The notes: generated by a model from the letters alone, not told the origin. Shown: positions 23,575 to 31,749, counted from the first letter of the stretch. The stretch: 54,637 nucleotides of DNA from Streptomyces anandii JCM 4720 (GCF_014650655.1 NZ_BMVJ01000007.1:287720-342356), one strand, 5' to 3'. Program-made: numbers and translations.

Positions 23575-24221
23575 AGCTTCTCCTCCGACGCCTGTACGTA
23601 GACCACGCCGCTGCCGCTCAGCTCCAGCTGGAAGGCCTCCCCGGAGCCGCGCCCCACCATGTCGCGCCACCCCAGCGCGGCGGACAGCCGGTTGCGCACG
23701 TCACCGTGATGGGCGACGTAGGCCTGGGGATCCACGTGGACGGGCCGCTGCGGTGTGATCGGCACCTCGAAGACCCCGCCGTGCGCCATCACCGCCACGG
23801 ACCCGTGGCCCTGGAGCGTGGTCGTGAACAGCCCCTGGCCCGTGACCTGGCCGCGCACCATGCCCATGACCCCGCCCTGCGAGCCCATGAACATCGTCCC
23901 CTGCCGCAGCGTGCCCTCGAAGGCCAGCAGCCGGTCCGCCTCCACGTACAGGGTGTCACCCGTCAGGCCGATGACGTGCACATGGTGGCCGCCGTGCCCG
24001 AAGAACACGGTCCCGCTGCCCTCCACCGTCATCAGCGGGGTGGCCTCCCCGGCGACCCGCCGCCCGATCATGGACATCAGCCCGCCCTGACCCCCCTGCA
24101 GGCTGGGCGTGAAGGAGACCTCGCCCTTGTACGCGAGCATGGCCCCGCGCTGACTGAACAGCCGCTGTCCCGGCACCACGGTCGCCTCGACCATCTTCGA
24201 GTTGATCTCCCGGAATGCCAT
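23571..24221 (-). CDS. AIM24-family protein, second gene of the triplet
   Basis: 216 residues from the ATG at 24221 ([55 protein letters not shown]), which shares a base with the previous stop (TGATG); the GTG one codon earlier is an alternative. Typical AIM24 core: GSGTVFFGHGGHHVHVIGLTGDTLYVEADRLLAFEGTL, then GLFTTTLQGHGSVAVMAHGG and EAFQLELSGSGVVYVQASE. It has Gly- and Met-rich loops. It is the shortest full-domain copy along with the first gene. Translation is coupled in both directions, implying a fixed stoichiometric complex of the three paralogues. Confidence 0.9.
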   Translation of the reverse strand: MAFREINSKMVEATVVPGQRLFSQRGAMLAYKGEVSFTPSLQGGQGGLMSMIGRRVAGEATPLMTVEGSGTVFFGHGGHHVHVIGLTGDTLYVEADRLLAFEGTLRQGTMFMGSQGGVMGMVRGQVTGQGLFTTTLQGHGSVAVMAHGGVFEVPITPQRPVHVDPQAYVAHHGDVRNRLSAALGWRDMVGRGSGEAFQLELSGSGVVYVQASEEKL

Positions 24222-24853
24222 CACACGTCCCCCGCGAAGGTGTTCCGCTCGCTCGGCTGCACGTACACGAGCCCGTCCCCCTCGAACCGGATCTGGAAGG
24301 CCTCGCCGCCGCCCTCGCCCAGGAAGGTGCGGAAGGTCACACCGGACTGGAAGGTCTGCCGCAGGTTCCCCTGGTGCGCGATGTACGCGCCCGGATCGAC
24401 GATCAGCGGGTACTGCGCGCTCACCCTCAGCACCACGGCCGGCCCGTCCGACATGATCGCCGCCTGCCCGTGCCCCTCGACGGTCGTGGTGAACAGCCCG
24501 TTGCCCTGCGAGGCCCCCCGCAGCCCCGTGAACGTCGTACCCGTGCGCAACCCCGCGTCCGTGGCCAGCAGATTGCTCGACTCGACGAACAGCTTCTCGC
24601 CCTGCAGCCGCACCAGATTGATCTCGGCGGCCCGGTCGGCGAACCAGCAGGTCCCCTGCCCGCGCACCTCCATCACCGTCATCTGCTCACCGGTGAGCCG
24701 CCGCGTCACCATCCCCCGCAGCCCCTCACCGCCACCCGTCAGTTTCTTGAAGGCCATCTGCCCGTCGTACGCGACCATCGAGCCGTTCTTCGCCTTGACG
24801 GCATCCCCGGTCATGTCGACGGCGAGCACCTTGCTTCCCTGAAGTCGGAACAT
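24221..24853 (-). CDS. AIM24-family protein, first gene of the triplet
   Basis: 210 residues from the ATG at 24853 ([57 protein letters not shown]). Core strands [57 protein letters not shown] and [21 protein letters not shown] align with the other two copies. It heads the operon. The DNA before it is shared with the divergent DUF3817 gene (24854-24993), a likely divergent promoter region. Function unknown; family members have been linked to membranes and, in yeast, to mitochondrial inner-membrane organisation. Confidence 0.9.
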   Translation of the reverse strand: MFRLQGSKVLAVDMTGDAVKAKNGSMVAYDGQMAFKKLTGGGEGLRGMVTRRLTGEQMTVMEVRGQGTCWFADRAAEINLVRLQGEKLFVESSNLLATDAGLRTGTTFTGLRGASQGNGLFTTTVEGHGQAAIMSDGPAVVLRVSAQYPLIVDPGAYIAHQGNLRQTFQSGVTFRTFLGEGGGEAFQIRFEGDGLVYVQPSERNTFAGDV

Positions 24854-24993
24854 CGCCACGCAGCGAAAGGTAGCGGCGCGCGGACGCCGCACACACCCCT
24901 GGGGCGGACCGCTCCGGGGATTTGCCACAATGGACCGGAAGTTTGTGCCTGCATTCACAAGCGCCCCCCTCCCCTCCCGACCGAAGGTGACCC

Positions 24994-25338
24994 GTGGACA
25001 TCAAGACCGCCACCGCCCTCCGCCGCCTCCGCCTGGTCTCCGCCCCCGAGGCGGTGTCCTTCATCCTCCTGCTGATCTGCTCGGTCCTGAAGCGGACCAC
25101 GGACTTCAACGCGGTACCCGTGATGGGCTCGATCCACGGCGTCCTGTTCGTCCTGTACGTCGCCTTCTGGGCCGACGCCTGGAACCGCGCCAAGTGGTCG
25201 CTCAGGACCGCCGCCCTCTACTTCGTCCTCTCGGTCCTGCCCACCGGCGGCTTCTTCGCCGAGCGCAAGCTCAAGCGCGAGGCCGAGGACGCGGTGATCG
25301 CCTCCCGCGCCCGCCGCGAGGGGATCGTGAACGCGTGA
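24994..25338 (+). CDS. DUF3817-family membrane protein (first of two)
   Basis: 114 residues, GTG start at 24994 behind CGAAGGTGA. It has three predicted membrane helices: [35 protein letters not shown] and [20 protein letters not shown]. The His in the second helix and the basic C-terminus are typical of DUF3817. Function unknown. The stop overlaps the start of the thiamine-binding-type gene (GTGA), so they are a two-gene operon. A homologous gene lies at 28.8 kb. Confidence 0.88.
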   Translation: MDIKTATALRRLRLVSAPEAVSFILLLICSVLKRTTDFNAVPVMGSIHGVLFVLYVAFWADAWNRAKWSLRTAALYFVLSVLPTGGFFAERKLKREAEDAVIASRARREGIVNA

Positions 25339-25628
25339 TCGTCGCCTTCTCCGTGACCCCCCTGGGCGTCGGCGAGGACGTGGGGGAGTACGTGGCCGAC
25401 GCCGTCCGAGTGGTCCGAGCCTCGGGCCTGCCCAACCGCACGGACGCCATGTTCACCTCGATCGAGGGCGACTGGGACGAGGTCATGCAGGTGATCGGAC
25501 AAGCAGTGGCAGCAGTGGAGGCCAGAGCCCCCAGAGTCTCCCTGGTCCTCAAGGCGGACATCCGCCCAGGCGTGACCAACGCCCTGACCACCAAGGTCGA
25601 AACAATCGAGAGGCACCTCTCCGACTAG
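25335..25628 (+). CDS. MTH1187-type thiamine-binding protein (DUF77)
   Basis: 97 residues, GTG start ([79 protein letters not shown]). The small ferredoxin-like fold of the MTH1187/YkoF-type family binds thiamine. Family features seen: the N-terminal strand followed by an acidic helix, the [12 protein letters not shown] motif and the [12 protein letters not shown] strand. Coupled with the upstream DUF3817 membrane protein, it could be involved in thiamine uptake or sensing, which is inference. Followed by a complex inverted-repeat structure. Confidence 0.88.
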   Translation: MIVAFSVTPLGVGEDVGEYVADAVRVVRASGLPNRTDAMFTSIEGDWDEVMQVIGQAVAAVEARAPRVSLVLKADIRPGVTNALTTKVETIERHLSD

Positions 25629-25671
25629 CGACGCGCACCCCCACCACCCGCACCCGCCATCGGACGGAAGC

Positions 25672-25781
25672 GGGGCGTGGGGGCGCGTCACAGCCCGCCG
25701 CGTACAGCGGTGCCGACGCCCACCAGGCACCCCGCAGATGTACGTCCCACATGCGGCGGGCCGGATGCGCCCCCACGCCCC
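25672..25781. ncRNA. 110-nt multi-stem inverted-repeat element
   Basis: Outer arms GGGGCGTGGGGGCGC (25672-25686) and GCGCCCCCACGCCCC (25767-25781) are perfectly complementary over 15 bp. Inside, GCCCGCCGC (25693-25701) pairs with GCGGCGGGC (25753-25761), GTAC (25702-25705) with GTAC (25740-25743), and GCGG/TGCC (25707-25714) with GGCA/CCGC (25726-25729, 25732-25735). The nested stems form one long hairpin between convergent genes. A bidirectional terminator or a stable small RNA are both possible; nothing shows transcription. Confidence 0.55.
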
Positions 25782-25814
25782 CGACCTGCAACGCACCCGC
25801 GGCGCCCGGCACGC

Positions 25815-26804
25815 TCACCCGCCGGAGGCGACGAGCGCCATCCCCAGCGGCGTCCGCTCGTACAGCACCTGGTGCCCGTACCGCCGCGAGGTGAGCAACC
25901 CCGCTTCCCGCAGCACCGTCAGATGCGCGGACACGGACGACGCCGCGAGCCCCAGCCGATGCGCCAGCGCCGAAGTGCACGCCGGCTCGTCCAGCGCGGC
26001 CAGCACAGCCGCCCGCCCCCGCCCCAGCAGCCGTACGAGGACGTCCCCGGCCCCGCCCCCCGCCCCGGGCTCCGCCCACAACCCGGCCAGCCCGCGCGCC
26101 GGGTACACGACGGTCGGCTGCCACGGCGGATCGAACCCGCTGACCACGTCCGGCCAGGAGAAGACGCTCGGCATCAGCACAAGCCCCTGACCCCCCAGCT
26201 CCCGCCCGTACTCACCCGCGAGATCGACGGTCAGCGTCCGCCCGTCCCAAGCCAGCCGCCGGTCCAGCTCGGGCAGCAGCGCCCCCAGCCCCACCTCGGC
26301 CAGCCGCCGCGAGTGAAAGGCGACGTCGGCCTCGAGCAGCGCCCGCAACCGGGGCCACTCGGGCTCGACCAGCACCCGCCAGGCCGCCTCCATGAGCCCG
26401 GCCAGCTCCGCCACCGCCCGCCCCGGATCGGCGAGCAGCGCCCGCCCGCGCGCGGACTCGGCGGCCCCCGGCGTCTCGGCGAGCGCCCGGGCGATCTCGA
26501 CCGCCGCCATGCGAGGATCGGCGGCCCGCACGGCGGCGATCTCCTCCTCGAACGTGGCCGCGGGCCCGATCGGCGGCGGCCCGAGAAAGTCGGGGTTGTA
26601 CCCCCGCCGAGGCATGAGCAGCCACAGGGTCTCCAGATCCAGTCCGCGCGCGGCCCCCCGGATCCGCCGCAGCCAGTGCGGGTGATAGCCGTGCCGGTCG
26701 GGCCGCCCCAGCGTCCGCACGGCCTCCTGCGTCTCCCACAGCGGCGACACGGCGAACCGGCACCGCATCAGATCATCGTCCCCGAACCGCAGCCGAAAAG
26801 GCAT
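25815..26804 (-). CDS. ArsR-like winged-helix transcriptional regulator (long form)
   Basis: 329 residues from the ATG at 26804 (MPFRLRFGDDDLMRCRFAVSPLWETQEAVRTL). The winged helix is C-terminal: LLGRGRAAVLAALDEPACTSALAHRLGLAASSVSAHLTVLREAGLLTSRRYGHQVLYERTPLGMALV. The first 240 residues form an effector or DUF5937-like domain that recurs in many Streptomyces ArsR regulators. No Cys-rich metal site is seen, so the ligand is probably organic. It is divergent from an MFS exporter. A perfect 16-bp palindrome lies between the two start codons and is the likely operator. Confidence 0.88.
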   Translation of the reverse strand: MPFRLRFGDDDLMRCRFAVSPLWETQEAVRTLGRPDRHGYHPHWLRRIRGAARGLDLETLWLLMPRRGYNPDFLGPPPIGPAATFEEEIAAVRAADPRMAAVEIARALAETPGAAESARGRALLADPGRAVAELAGLMEAAWRVLVEPEWPRLRALLEADVAFHSRRLAEVGLGALLPELDRRLAWDGRTLTVDLAGEYGRELGGQGLVLMPSVFSWPDVVSGFDPPWQPTVVYPARGLAGLWAEPGAGGGAGDVLVRLLGRGRAAVLAALDEPACTSALAHRLGLAASSVSAHLTVLREAGLLTSRRYGHQVLYERTPLGMALVASGG

Positions 26805-26820
26805 GCAGCCACCCCCAACA

Positions 26821-26836
26821 TTCGGCGAGAGCCGAA
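26821..26836. promoter_or_regulatory. Operator palindrome TTCGGC-GAGA-GCCGAA
   Basis: Perfect inverted repeat of 6 bp arms with a 4-base centre in the 71-bp gap between the divergent ArsR-like regulator (ATG at 26804) and the MFS transporter (ATG at 26876). Its position overlapping both promoters fits an autoregulated repressor site. Flanked by ACA on the left and ACA on the right. Confidence 0.65.
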
Positions 26837-26875
26837 ACACTACGCACGGACGCGCACCCCCACCACGCTGCACCC

Positions 26876-28198
26876 ATGCAGGAAGCAGCACGGGGACAGG
26901 AAGCCGCAGCCCACCCCACCACGAACGAACCCCCCACCACGAACGAACCCCCCACCCGCCGCCCGGGCTACGCCCAGACCTTCGCCGTCCCGGAGTTCCG
27001 AGCCGTCTTCGCGGCCCACGCCCTCTCCCTCCTGGGCGTGATCGTCAGCGAGATCGCCCTCTCGGTCCTGGTGTACGACCTCACCGGCTCCCCCCTCCTC
27101 AGCGCCCTCACCTTCGCGCTCGGCTTCCTGCCGTACGTGGTCGGAGGCACCCTCCTCGCGGGAGTGGCCGACCGCTTCCCGGCCCGCCGGGTCCTGGTGG
27201 TCTGCGACCTGGTGTGCGCGGCCTGCGTGGCCCTGATGGTCGCGCCGGGCGCCGGCATCGGCCTCCTGCTGATCCTGCGCTGCGCCCTGGCCGTGGTCTC
27301 GCCGGTCTTCCAGGGCACCCGCATGGCCACGCTGGCGGACATCCTCGGCGACGGCGACCTGTTCGTCCTCGGCCGCTCCCTCCTGCGGATCGTCTCCCAG
27401 AGCGCGCTCCTGGTCGGCTACGGCCTCGGCGGCCTCCTCCTGACGGTCGTCACCCCCCGGCACGCGCTGCTGATCACCGTGGGCACCTTCGTGGCCTCGG
27501 CGGTCCTGCTCCGAGCGGGCACCGCACACCGCCCGGCCCGCACCGGCGCACAGGCCGGACAGGGCGGACAGGGCGCCCTGGTGGGCGACTCCCTGCGCGG
27601 GGCCCGCCGGGTCCTGGCCCACCCGCGCGTGCGCGCCCTGCTCCTGCTCTTCTGGATCCCCCCGATGTTCGCGGTCGTGCCGGAGGCCCTGGCGGCGCCC
27701 TACGCCGACGCGCTCGGCGCCGGCTCCACCGGCCTCGGCCTGCTGATGTGCGCGCTGCCGGTGGGCACGATCGCGGGCGAGCTGTACGCGGGCTCGCGAC
27801 TGCGTCCGGCCACCCGCGAGCGGATCGCGCTGCCGCTGGTGTGCGCGACCCTGCTGCCGTACGTGGGCTACGCCCTGCGTCCTGGCCTGACCGCGTCGCT
27901 GCTCCTGCTGCTGGTCTCCGGCGCGGGCTCGGCGTACACGCTGGGCCTGGACCAGTGGTTCGTGCGGGCGGTGCCCGAGGAGCTGCGCGGACGGGCGATG
28001 ACGCTGCTCACCGCCGGGCTCATGACGATCCAGGGCGTGGGCATGGCCCTGGCGGGCGTGGCGGCGCAGTTCGCGGGCGTACGGACCGCCGTCGCGGGGG
28101 CCGGAGTCCTCGGCACGGTGTGCTGCGCGCTGCTCGCCCTGGGTGCCCGGCGGACCGAAGGGCGAGACAGGGCTGACCACGATATGACCGACCGGTAG
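26876..28198 (+). CDS. MFS transporter with Thr/Pro-rich N-terminal repeat
   Basis: 440 residues, about 12 membrane helices (first: FRAVFAAHALSLLGVIVSEIALSVLVY). Major-facilitator motif A is seen as GVADRFPARRVLVVCDL. It resembles drug-efflux MFS proteins of the NreB/EntS-like type. The first 35 residues are hydrophilic and contain TNEPPT twice in tandem, encoded by an exact 18-bp repeat (26917-26934, 26935-26952). Substrate unknown; likely controlled by the divergent ArsR-like protein. The next gene, a MarR, starts 12 bp downstream, so it is probably cotranscribed. Confidence 0.88.
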   Translation: MQEAARGQEAAAHPTTNEPPTTNEPPTRRPGYAQTFAVPEFRAVFAAHALSLLGVIVSEIALSVLVYDLTGSPLLSALTFALGFLPYVVGGTLLAGVADRFPARRVLVVCDLVCAACVALMVAPGAGIGLLLILRCALAVVSPVFQGTRMATLADILGDGDLFVLGRSLLRIVSQSALLVGYGLGGLLLTVVTPRHALLITVGTFVASAVLLRAGTAHRPARTGAQAGQGGQGALVGDSLRGARRVLAHPRVRALLLLFWIPPMFAVVPEALAAPYADALGAGSTGLGLLMCALPVGTIAGELYAGSRLRPATRERIALPLVCATLLPYVGYALRPGLTASLLLLLVSGAGSAYTLGLDQWFVRAVPEELRGRAMTLLTAGLMTIQGVGMALAGVAAQFAGVRTAVAGAGVLGTVCCALLALGARRTEGRDRADHDMTDR

Positions 28199-28209
28199 GG
28201 TCTGATGCC

Positions 28210-28719
28210 GTGCCGAAGCCCCTCAGTCTTCCCTTCGACCCCATCGCCCGTGCCGACGAGCTCTGGAAGCAGCGTTGGGGAAACGTGCCGTCGATGGCGG
28301 CGATCACCTCGATCATGCGCGCCCACCAGATCCTGCTCGCCGAGGTGGACGCGGTGGTCAAGCCGTACGGGCTGACGTTCGCGCGCTACGAGGCGCTGGT
28401 GCTGCTCACCTTCTCCAAGGCGGGCGAGCTGCCGATGTCCAAGATCGGCGAGCGGCTCATGGTGCATCCCACGTCGGTGACCAACACCGTGGACCGCCTG
28501 GTGAAGTCGGGCCTGGTGGCCAGGCGCCCCAACCCCAACGACGGGCGCGGCACGCTCGCCGTCATCACCGACAAGGGCCGCGAGGCCGTCGACGCGGCGA
28601 CCCGCGACCTGATGGCGATGGACTTCGGCCTCGGGGCGTACGACGCCGAGGAGTGCGCGGAGATCTTCGCGATGCTGCGGCCCCTGCGGATCGCCGCCCA
28701 CGACTTCGACGAGGACTGA
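28210..28719 (+). CDS. MarR-family transcriptional regulator
   Basis: 169 residues, GTG start at 28210. Helices MAAITSIMRAHQILLAEVDAVVKPYGLTFARYEALVLLTFSKAGELPMSKIGERLMVHPTSVTNTVDRLVKSGLVARRPNPNDGRGTLAVITDKGREAVDAATRDLMAMDF carry the complete winged helix-turn-helix, with the usual D-x-R-G wing. It lies directly downstream of the MFS gene and upstream of a DUF3817 gene and icmA. Possible targets are therefore the MFS gene or icmA, whose promoter holds a long palindrome. No ligand clue. Confidence 0.92.
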   Translation: MPKPLSLPFDPIARADELWKQRWGNVPSMAAITSIMRAHQILLAEVDAVVKPYGLTFARYEALVLLTFSKAGELPMSKIGERLMVHPTSVTNTVDRLVKSGLVARRPNPNDGRGTLAVITDKGREAVDAATRDLMAMDFGLGAYDAEECAEIFAMLRPLRIAAHDFDED

Positions 28720-28807
28720 CCGCCACCGCGGCGGGCCGGGCAGCGCACCCCGGGCGTGGACCGACCCTGGGCAAGATCTCCCGGAACGGGCGGTTACGCT
28801 CGACTCC

Positions 28808-29146
28808 ATGAAGAAGAGCGTGCTGACCCGCTACCGCGTCATGGCCTACGTCACCGGTGTGCTGCTGGTCCTGCTGACCCTCGGCGTGATCGCCAAGTAC
28901 GGCCTCCACATCGACGGGGCGGCCAAGTTCACCACCGTGATCGGCATCGCGCACGGCTGGCTGTACGTGATCTACCTGGTCTTCGCCTTCGACCTGGGCT
29001 CCAAGGCGAAGTGGCCGGTCGCCAAGCAGCTGTGGGTGCTGCTGGCCGGCACCGTCCCGACCGCCGCGTTCTTCGTGGAGCGCAGGGTCAGCCGCGAGCT
29101 CGAGGGCCGTATCGCGGACACCGCGCCCGCGGTCGCCGAGGCGTAA
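28808..29146 (+). CDS. DUF3817-family membrane protein (second of two)
   Basis: 112 residues, MKKSVLTRYRVMAYVTGVLLVLLTLGVIAKYGLHIDGAAKFTTVIGIAHGWLYVIYLVFAFDLGSKAKWPVAKQLWVLLAGTVPTAAFFVERRV. It has three membrane helices with the GIAHGWLYVIY motif, equivalent to [11 protein letters not shown] in the first copy. It ends with an acidic/Ala-rich tail. It is preceded by a MarR gene (88-bp gap). A possible role in membrane transport or signalling is not supported by anything specific. Confidence 0.88.
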   Translation: MKKSVLTRYRVMAYVTGVLLVLLTLGVIAKYGLHIDGAAKFTTVIGIAHGWLYVIYLVFAFDLGSKAKWPVAKQLWVLLAGTVPTAAFFVERRVSRELEGRIADTAPAVAEA

Positions 29147-29183
29147 CGACTTCCGCCGTACGCACGCGTACGGCGGTCAGCCG

Positions 29184-29213
29184 TCGACATTTACTTGGAC
29201 GTCCTAGTAAATT
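29184..29213 (+). promoter_or_regulatory. icmA promoter with 24-bp near-perfect palindrome
   Basis: ATTTACT (29189-29195) and AGTAAAT (29206-29212) flank the self-complementary core GGACGTCC (29197-29204); only the T/T pair at 29196/29205 breaks the symmetry. TCGACA (29184-29189), an 18-bp spacer and TAAATT (29208-29213) give a promoter with a start at about 29220, the A of the ATG, so the icmA transcript may be leaderless. The palindrome covers the spacer and -10, as expected of a repressor site. Confidence 0.65.
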
Positions 29214-29219
29214 CGAAGC

Positions 29220-30920
29220 ATGGACGCTGACGCCATCGAGGAGGGCCGCCGCCGCTGGCAGGCCCGGTACGACGCCGCACGCAAGCGCGACGCAGACTTC
29301 ACCACGCTCTCCGGGGACCCCGTGGAGCCGGTGTACGGGCCCCGGCCCGGTGACACGTACGAGGGATTCGAGCGGATCGGCTGGCCGGGTGAGTACCCCT
29401 TCACCCGTGGCCTGTACCCGACCGGCTACCGCGGGCGCACGTGGACGATCCGGCAGTTCGCCGGGTTCGGCAACGCCGAGCAGACCAACGAGCGCTACAA
29501 GATGATCCTCCGCAACGGCGGCGGCGGGCTCTCCGTCGCCTTCGACATGCCGACGCTCATGGGCCGCGACTCCGACGACCCGCGCTCGCTGGGCGAGGTC
29601 GGGCACTGCGGGGTGGCGATCGACTCGGCGGCGGACATGGAGGTCCTCTTCAAGGACATCCCGCTCGGCGACGTCACCACGTCGATGACGATCAGCGGGC
29701 CGGCCGTGCCCGTCTTCTGCATGTACCTGGTGGCCGCCGAGCGGCAGGGCGTGGACCCCGCCGTCCTCAACGGCACGCTCCAGACGGACATCTTCAAGGA
29801 GTACATCGCGCAGAAGGAGTGGCTCTTCCAGCCCGAGCCCCATCTGCGCCTGATAGGCGACCTGATGGAGCACTGCGCGGCCCGCATCCCCGCGTACAAG
29901 CCGCTGTCGGTCTCCGGCTACCACATCCGCGAGGCCGGGGCGACGGCCGCGCAGGAGCTCGCGTACACGCTCGCGGACGGCTTCGGCTACGTCGAACTGG
30001 GTCTGAGCCGCGGGCTGGACGTGGACGTGTTCGCGCCCGGGCTGTCCTTCTTCTTCGACGCGCACGTCGACTTCTTCGAGGAGATCGCCAAGTTCCGCGC
30101 GGCGCGCCGCATCTGGGCCCGATGGATGCGGGACGTCTACGGCGCGAAGTCCGACAAGGCCCAGTGGCTGCGCTTCCACACGCAGACCGCCGGCGTCTCG
30201 CTCACCGCGCAGCAGCCGTACAACAACGTGGTGCGCACGGCGGTGGAGGCGCTCGCGGCGGTGCTCGGCGGCACCAACTCGCTGCACACCAACGCCCTGG
30301 ACGAGACCCTTGCGCTCCCCTCCGAGCAGGCGGCGGAGATCGCGCTGCGCACGCAGCAGGTGCTCATGGAGGAGACCGGGGCCGCCAACGTCGCGGACCC
30401 GCTGGGCGGTTCGTGGTACGTCGAGCAACTGACGGACCGGATCGAGGCGGACGCGGAGAAGATCTTCGAGCAGATCAAGGAGCGGGGGCTGCGCGCCCAC
30501 CCGGACGGGCGGCACCCCATCGGGCCGGTCACCTCCGGAATCCTCCGGGGCATCGAGGACGGCTGGTTCACGGGCGAGATCGCCGAGTCGGCGTTCCGGT
30601 ACCAGCAGGCGCTGGAGAAGGGCGACAAGAGGGTCGTCGGCGTCAACGTCCACACCGGGTCGGTCACCGGCGACCTGGAGATCCTGCGGGTGAGCCACGA
30701 GGTGGAGCGCGAGCAGGTACGCGTGCTCGGCACCCGCAAGGCCGGGCGGGACGACGCGGCGGTGCGCTCCGCGCTGGGCGCCATGCTGGCGGCCGCGCGC
30801 GACGGCTCGAACATGATCGAGCCCATGCTCGACGCCGTACGAGCCGAGGCCACCCTGGGCGAGATCTGCGACGCCCTGCGCGACGAGTGGGGCGTCTACA
30901 CGGAGCCGGCGGGCTTCTGA
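29220..30920 (+). CDS. icmA: Isobutyryl-CoA mutase large subunit
   Basis: 566 residues, exactly the length reported for IcmA. The enzyme rearranges isobutyryl-CoA and n-butyryl-CoA with adenosylcobalamin, linking valine breakdown with butyrate metabolism and polyketide precursors. The TIM-barrel substrate domain is complete ([29 protein letters not shown] through [14 protein letters not shown] and [15 protein letters not shown]). The residues that separate the mutases are Phe80 and Gln198, as in IcmA; methylmalonyl-CoA mutase has Tyr and Arg. There is no B12-binding domain: the chain stops after the barrel, so a small subunit IcmB encoded elsewhere is needed. The chaperone MeaB and the adenosyltransferase are also in this window. 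Confidence 0.93.
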   Translation: MDADAIEEGRRRWQARYDAARKRDADFTTLSGDPVEPVYGPRPGDTYEGFERIGWPGEYPFTRGLYPTGYRGRTWTIRQFAGFGNAEQTNERYKMILRNGGGGLSVAFDMPTLMGRDSDDPRSLGEVGHCGVAIDSAADMEVLFKDIPLGDVTTSMTISGPAVPVFCMYLVAAERQGVDPAVLNGTLQTDIFKEYIAQKEWLFQPEPHLRLIGDLMEHCAARIPAYKPLSVSGYHIREAGATAAQELAYTLADGFGYVELGLSRGLDVDVFAPGLSFFFDAHVDFFEEIAKFRAARRIWARWMRDVYGAKSDKAQWLRFHTQTAGVSLTAQQPYNNVVRTAVEALAAVLGGTNSLHTNALDETLALPSEQAAEIALRTQQVLMEETGAANVADPLGGSWYVEQLTDRIEADAEKIFEQIKERGLRAHPDGRHPIGPVTSGILRGIEDGWFTGEIAESAFRYQQALEKGDKRVVGVNVHTGSVTGDLEILRVSHEVEREQVRVLGTRKAGRDDAAVRSALGAMLAAARDGSNMIEPMLDAVRAEATLGEICDALRDEWGVYTEPAGF

Positions 30921-30934
30921 CCCGACGAACACAA

Positions 30935-30964
30935 GGCGGGGCACCCGCGAAGCGGTGCCCCGCC
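30935..30964. terminator. icmA terminator
   Basis: GGCGGGGCACC (30935-30945) pairs perfectly with GGTGCCCCGCC (30954-30964), 11-bp stem, 8-base loop, starting 14 bp after the icmA stop. It lies between icmA and the convergent TetR gene. Confidence 0.8.
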
Positions 30965-31042
30965 GTGCCGCCGTGGGCGTGCCGCCGTGGGCGTGCCGCC
31001 GTGGGCGTGCCGCCGTGGGCGTGCCGCCGTGGGCGTGCCGTC
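30965..31042. repeat. 14-bp tandem repeat array between icmA and tetR
   Basis: GTGGGCGTGCCGCC repeats with starts at 30973, 30987, 31001, 31015 and 31029 (five copies, the last degenerate: CGTC for CGCC). It directly abuts the icmA terminator and ends 4 bp before the TetR stop. It is non-coding, and copy number probably varies between strains. Confidence 0.9.
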
Positions 31043-31045
31043 GTG

Positions 31046-31666
31046 CTATGCCGAGGCGGCGCCCAGGCCGCCGAGCAGTACGCGGGTGAAGCCGCGGACC
31101 CATTCCTCGTCCGCCGGTTCGGCGCTGACCAGCGTGCGGTGGACGACGGCTCCCGCGACCACGTCGAAGATCAGATCGGCCGAGCGGGCCGCCTCGGCCG
31201 GGCCGGCCGGCGGGGGGAGTTCGCCGCGGGCCTCGGCGCGGGCGCGGCCCTCGAGAACCAGCCGTTTCTGGCGGTCCACGATCGAGGCGCGGATACGTTC
31301 CCGCAGCGCCTCGTCGCGGGTGGACTCGGCGACCACCGCCATCAGCCCGCTCCTGGCCTCCGGGCGGGCCAGGATCGCCGCGAACTGCAGGACCACGCCC
31401 TCGATGTCGGCGGCCAGGCTGCCCCGGTCGGGCAGCTCCAGCTCGTCGAACAGCTCGGCGACCGCGTCCACCACCAGCTCGGGCTTGCCCGCCCAGCGGC
31501 GGTACAGCGTGGTCTTGGCGACCCCCGCGCGCGTCGCCACGTCCCCCAGCGTCAGCCTGGACCAGCCCAGTTCCACCAGTGCCTGGCGCGTTGCCGCGAG
31601 GATCGCGGTGTCCGCGGCCGCGCTGCGCGGGCGGCCGGTACGGCTGGCGGGGGTGCGGCTCTGCAT
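31046..31666 (-). CDS. TetR-family transcriptional regulator
   Basis: 206 residues from the ATG at 31666 (MQSRTPASRTGRPRSAAADTAILAATRQALVELGWSRLTLGDVATRAGVAKTTLYRRWAGKPELVVDAV). The HTH (about residues 15-60) is canonical, and KTTLYRRW is the recognition helix. The rest is a C-terminal ligand domain of the TetR_C type seen in acyl-CoA or antibiotic repressors. It is convergent with icmA. Upstream, the perfect palindrome CGCTACG-ACA-CGTAGCG (31750-31766) lies about 84 bp before its start and is likely the autoregulatory operator. Targets could include itself and the divergent thioredoxin gene. Confidence 0.92.
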   Translation of the reverse strand: MQSRTPASRTGRPRSAAADTAILAATRQALVELGWSRLTLGDVATRAGVAKTTLYRRWAGKPELVVDAVAELFDELELPDRGSLAADIEGVVLQFAAILARPEARSGLMAVVAESTRDEALRERIRASIVDRQKRLVLEGRARAEARGELPPPAGPAEAARSADLIFDVVAGAVVHRTLVSAEPADEEWVRGFTRVLLGGLGAASA

Positions 31667-31749
31667 GTCTCGACCATAACCGGCGGGTTCTGTGCGGTCG
31701 TGAGGGAGATCACCGGCAAGTGGTGCCGGAGGCGACCTCCATGGCATTA

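Noticed and set aside
30965..31042. CRISPR-like short repeats
   Set aside because: A 14-bp tandem repeat with no unique spacers and no cas genes; a simple tandem repeat.
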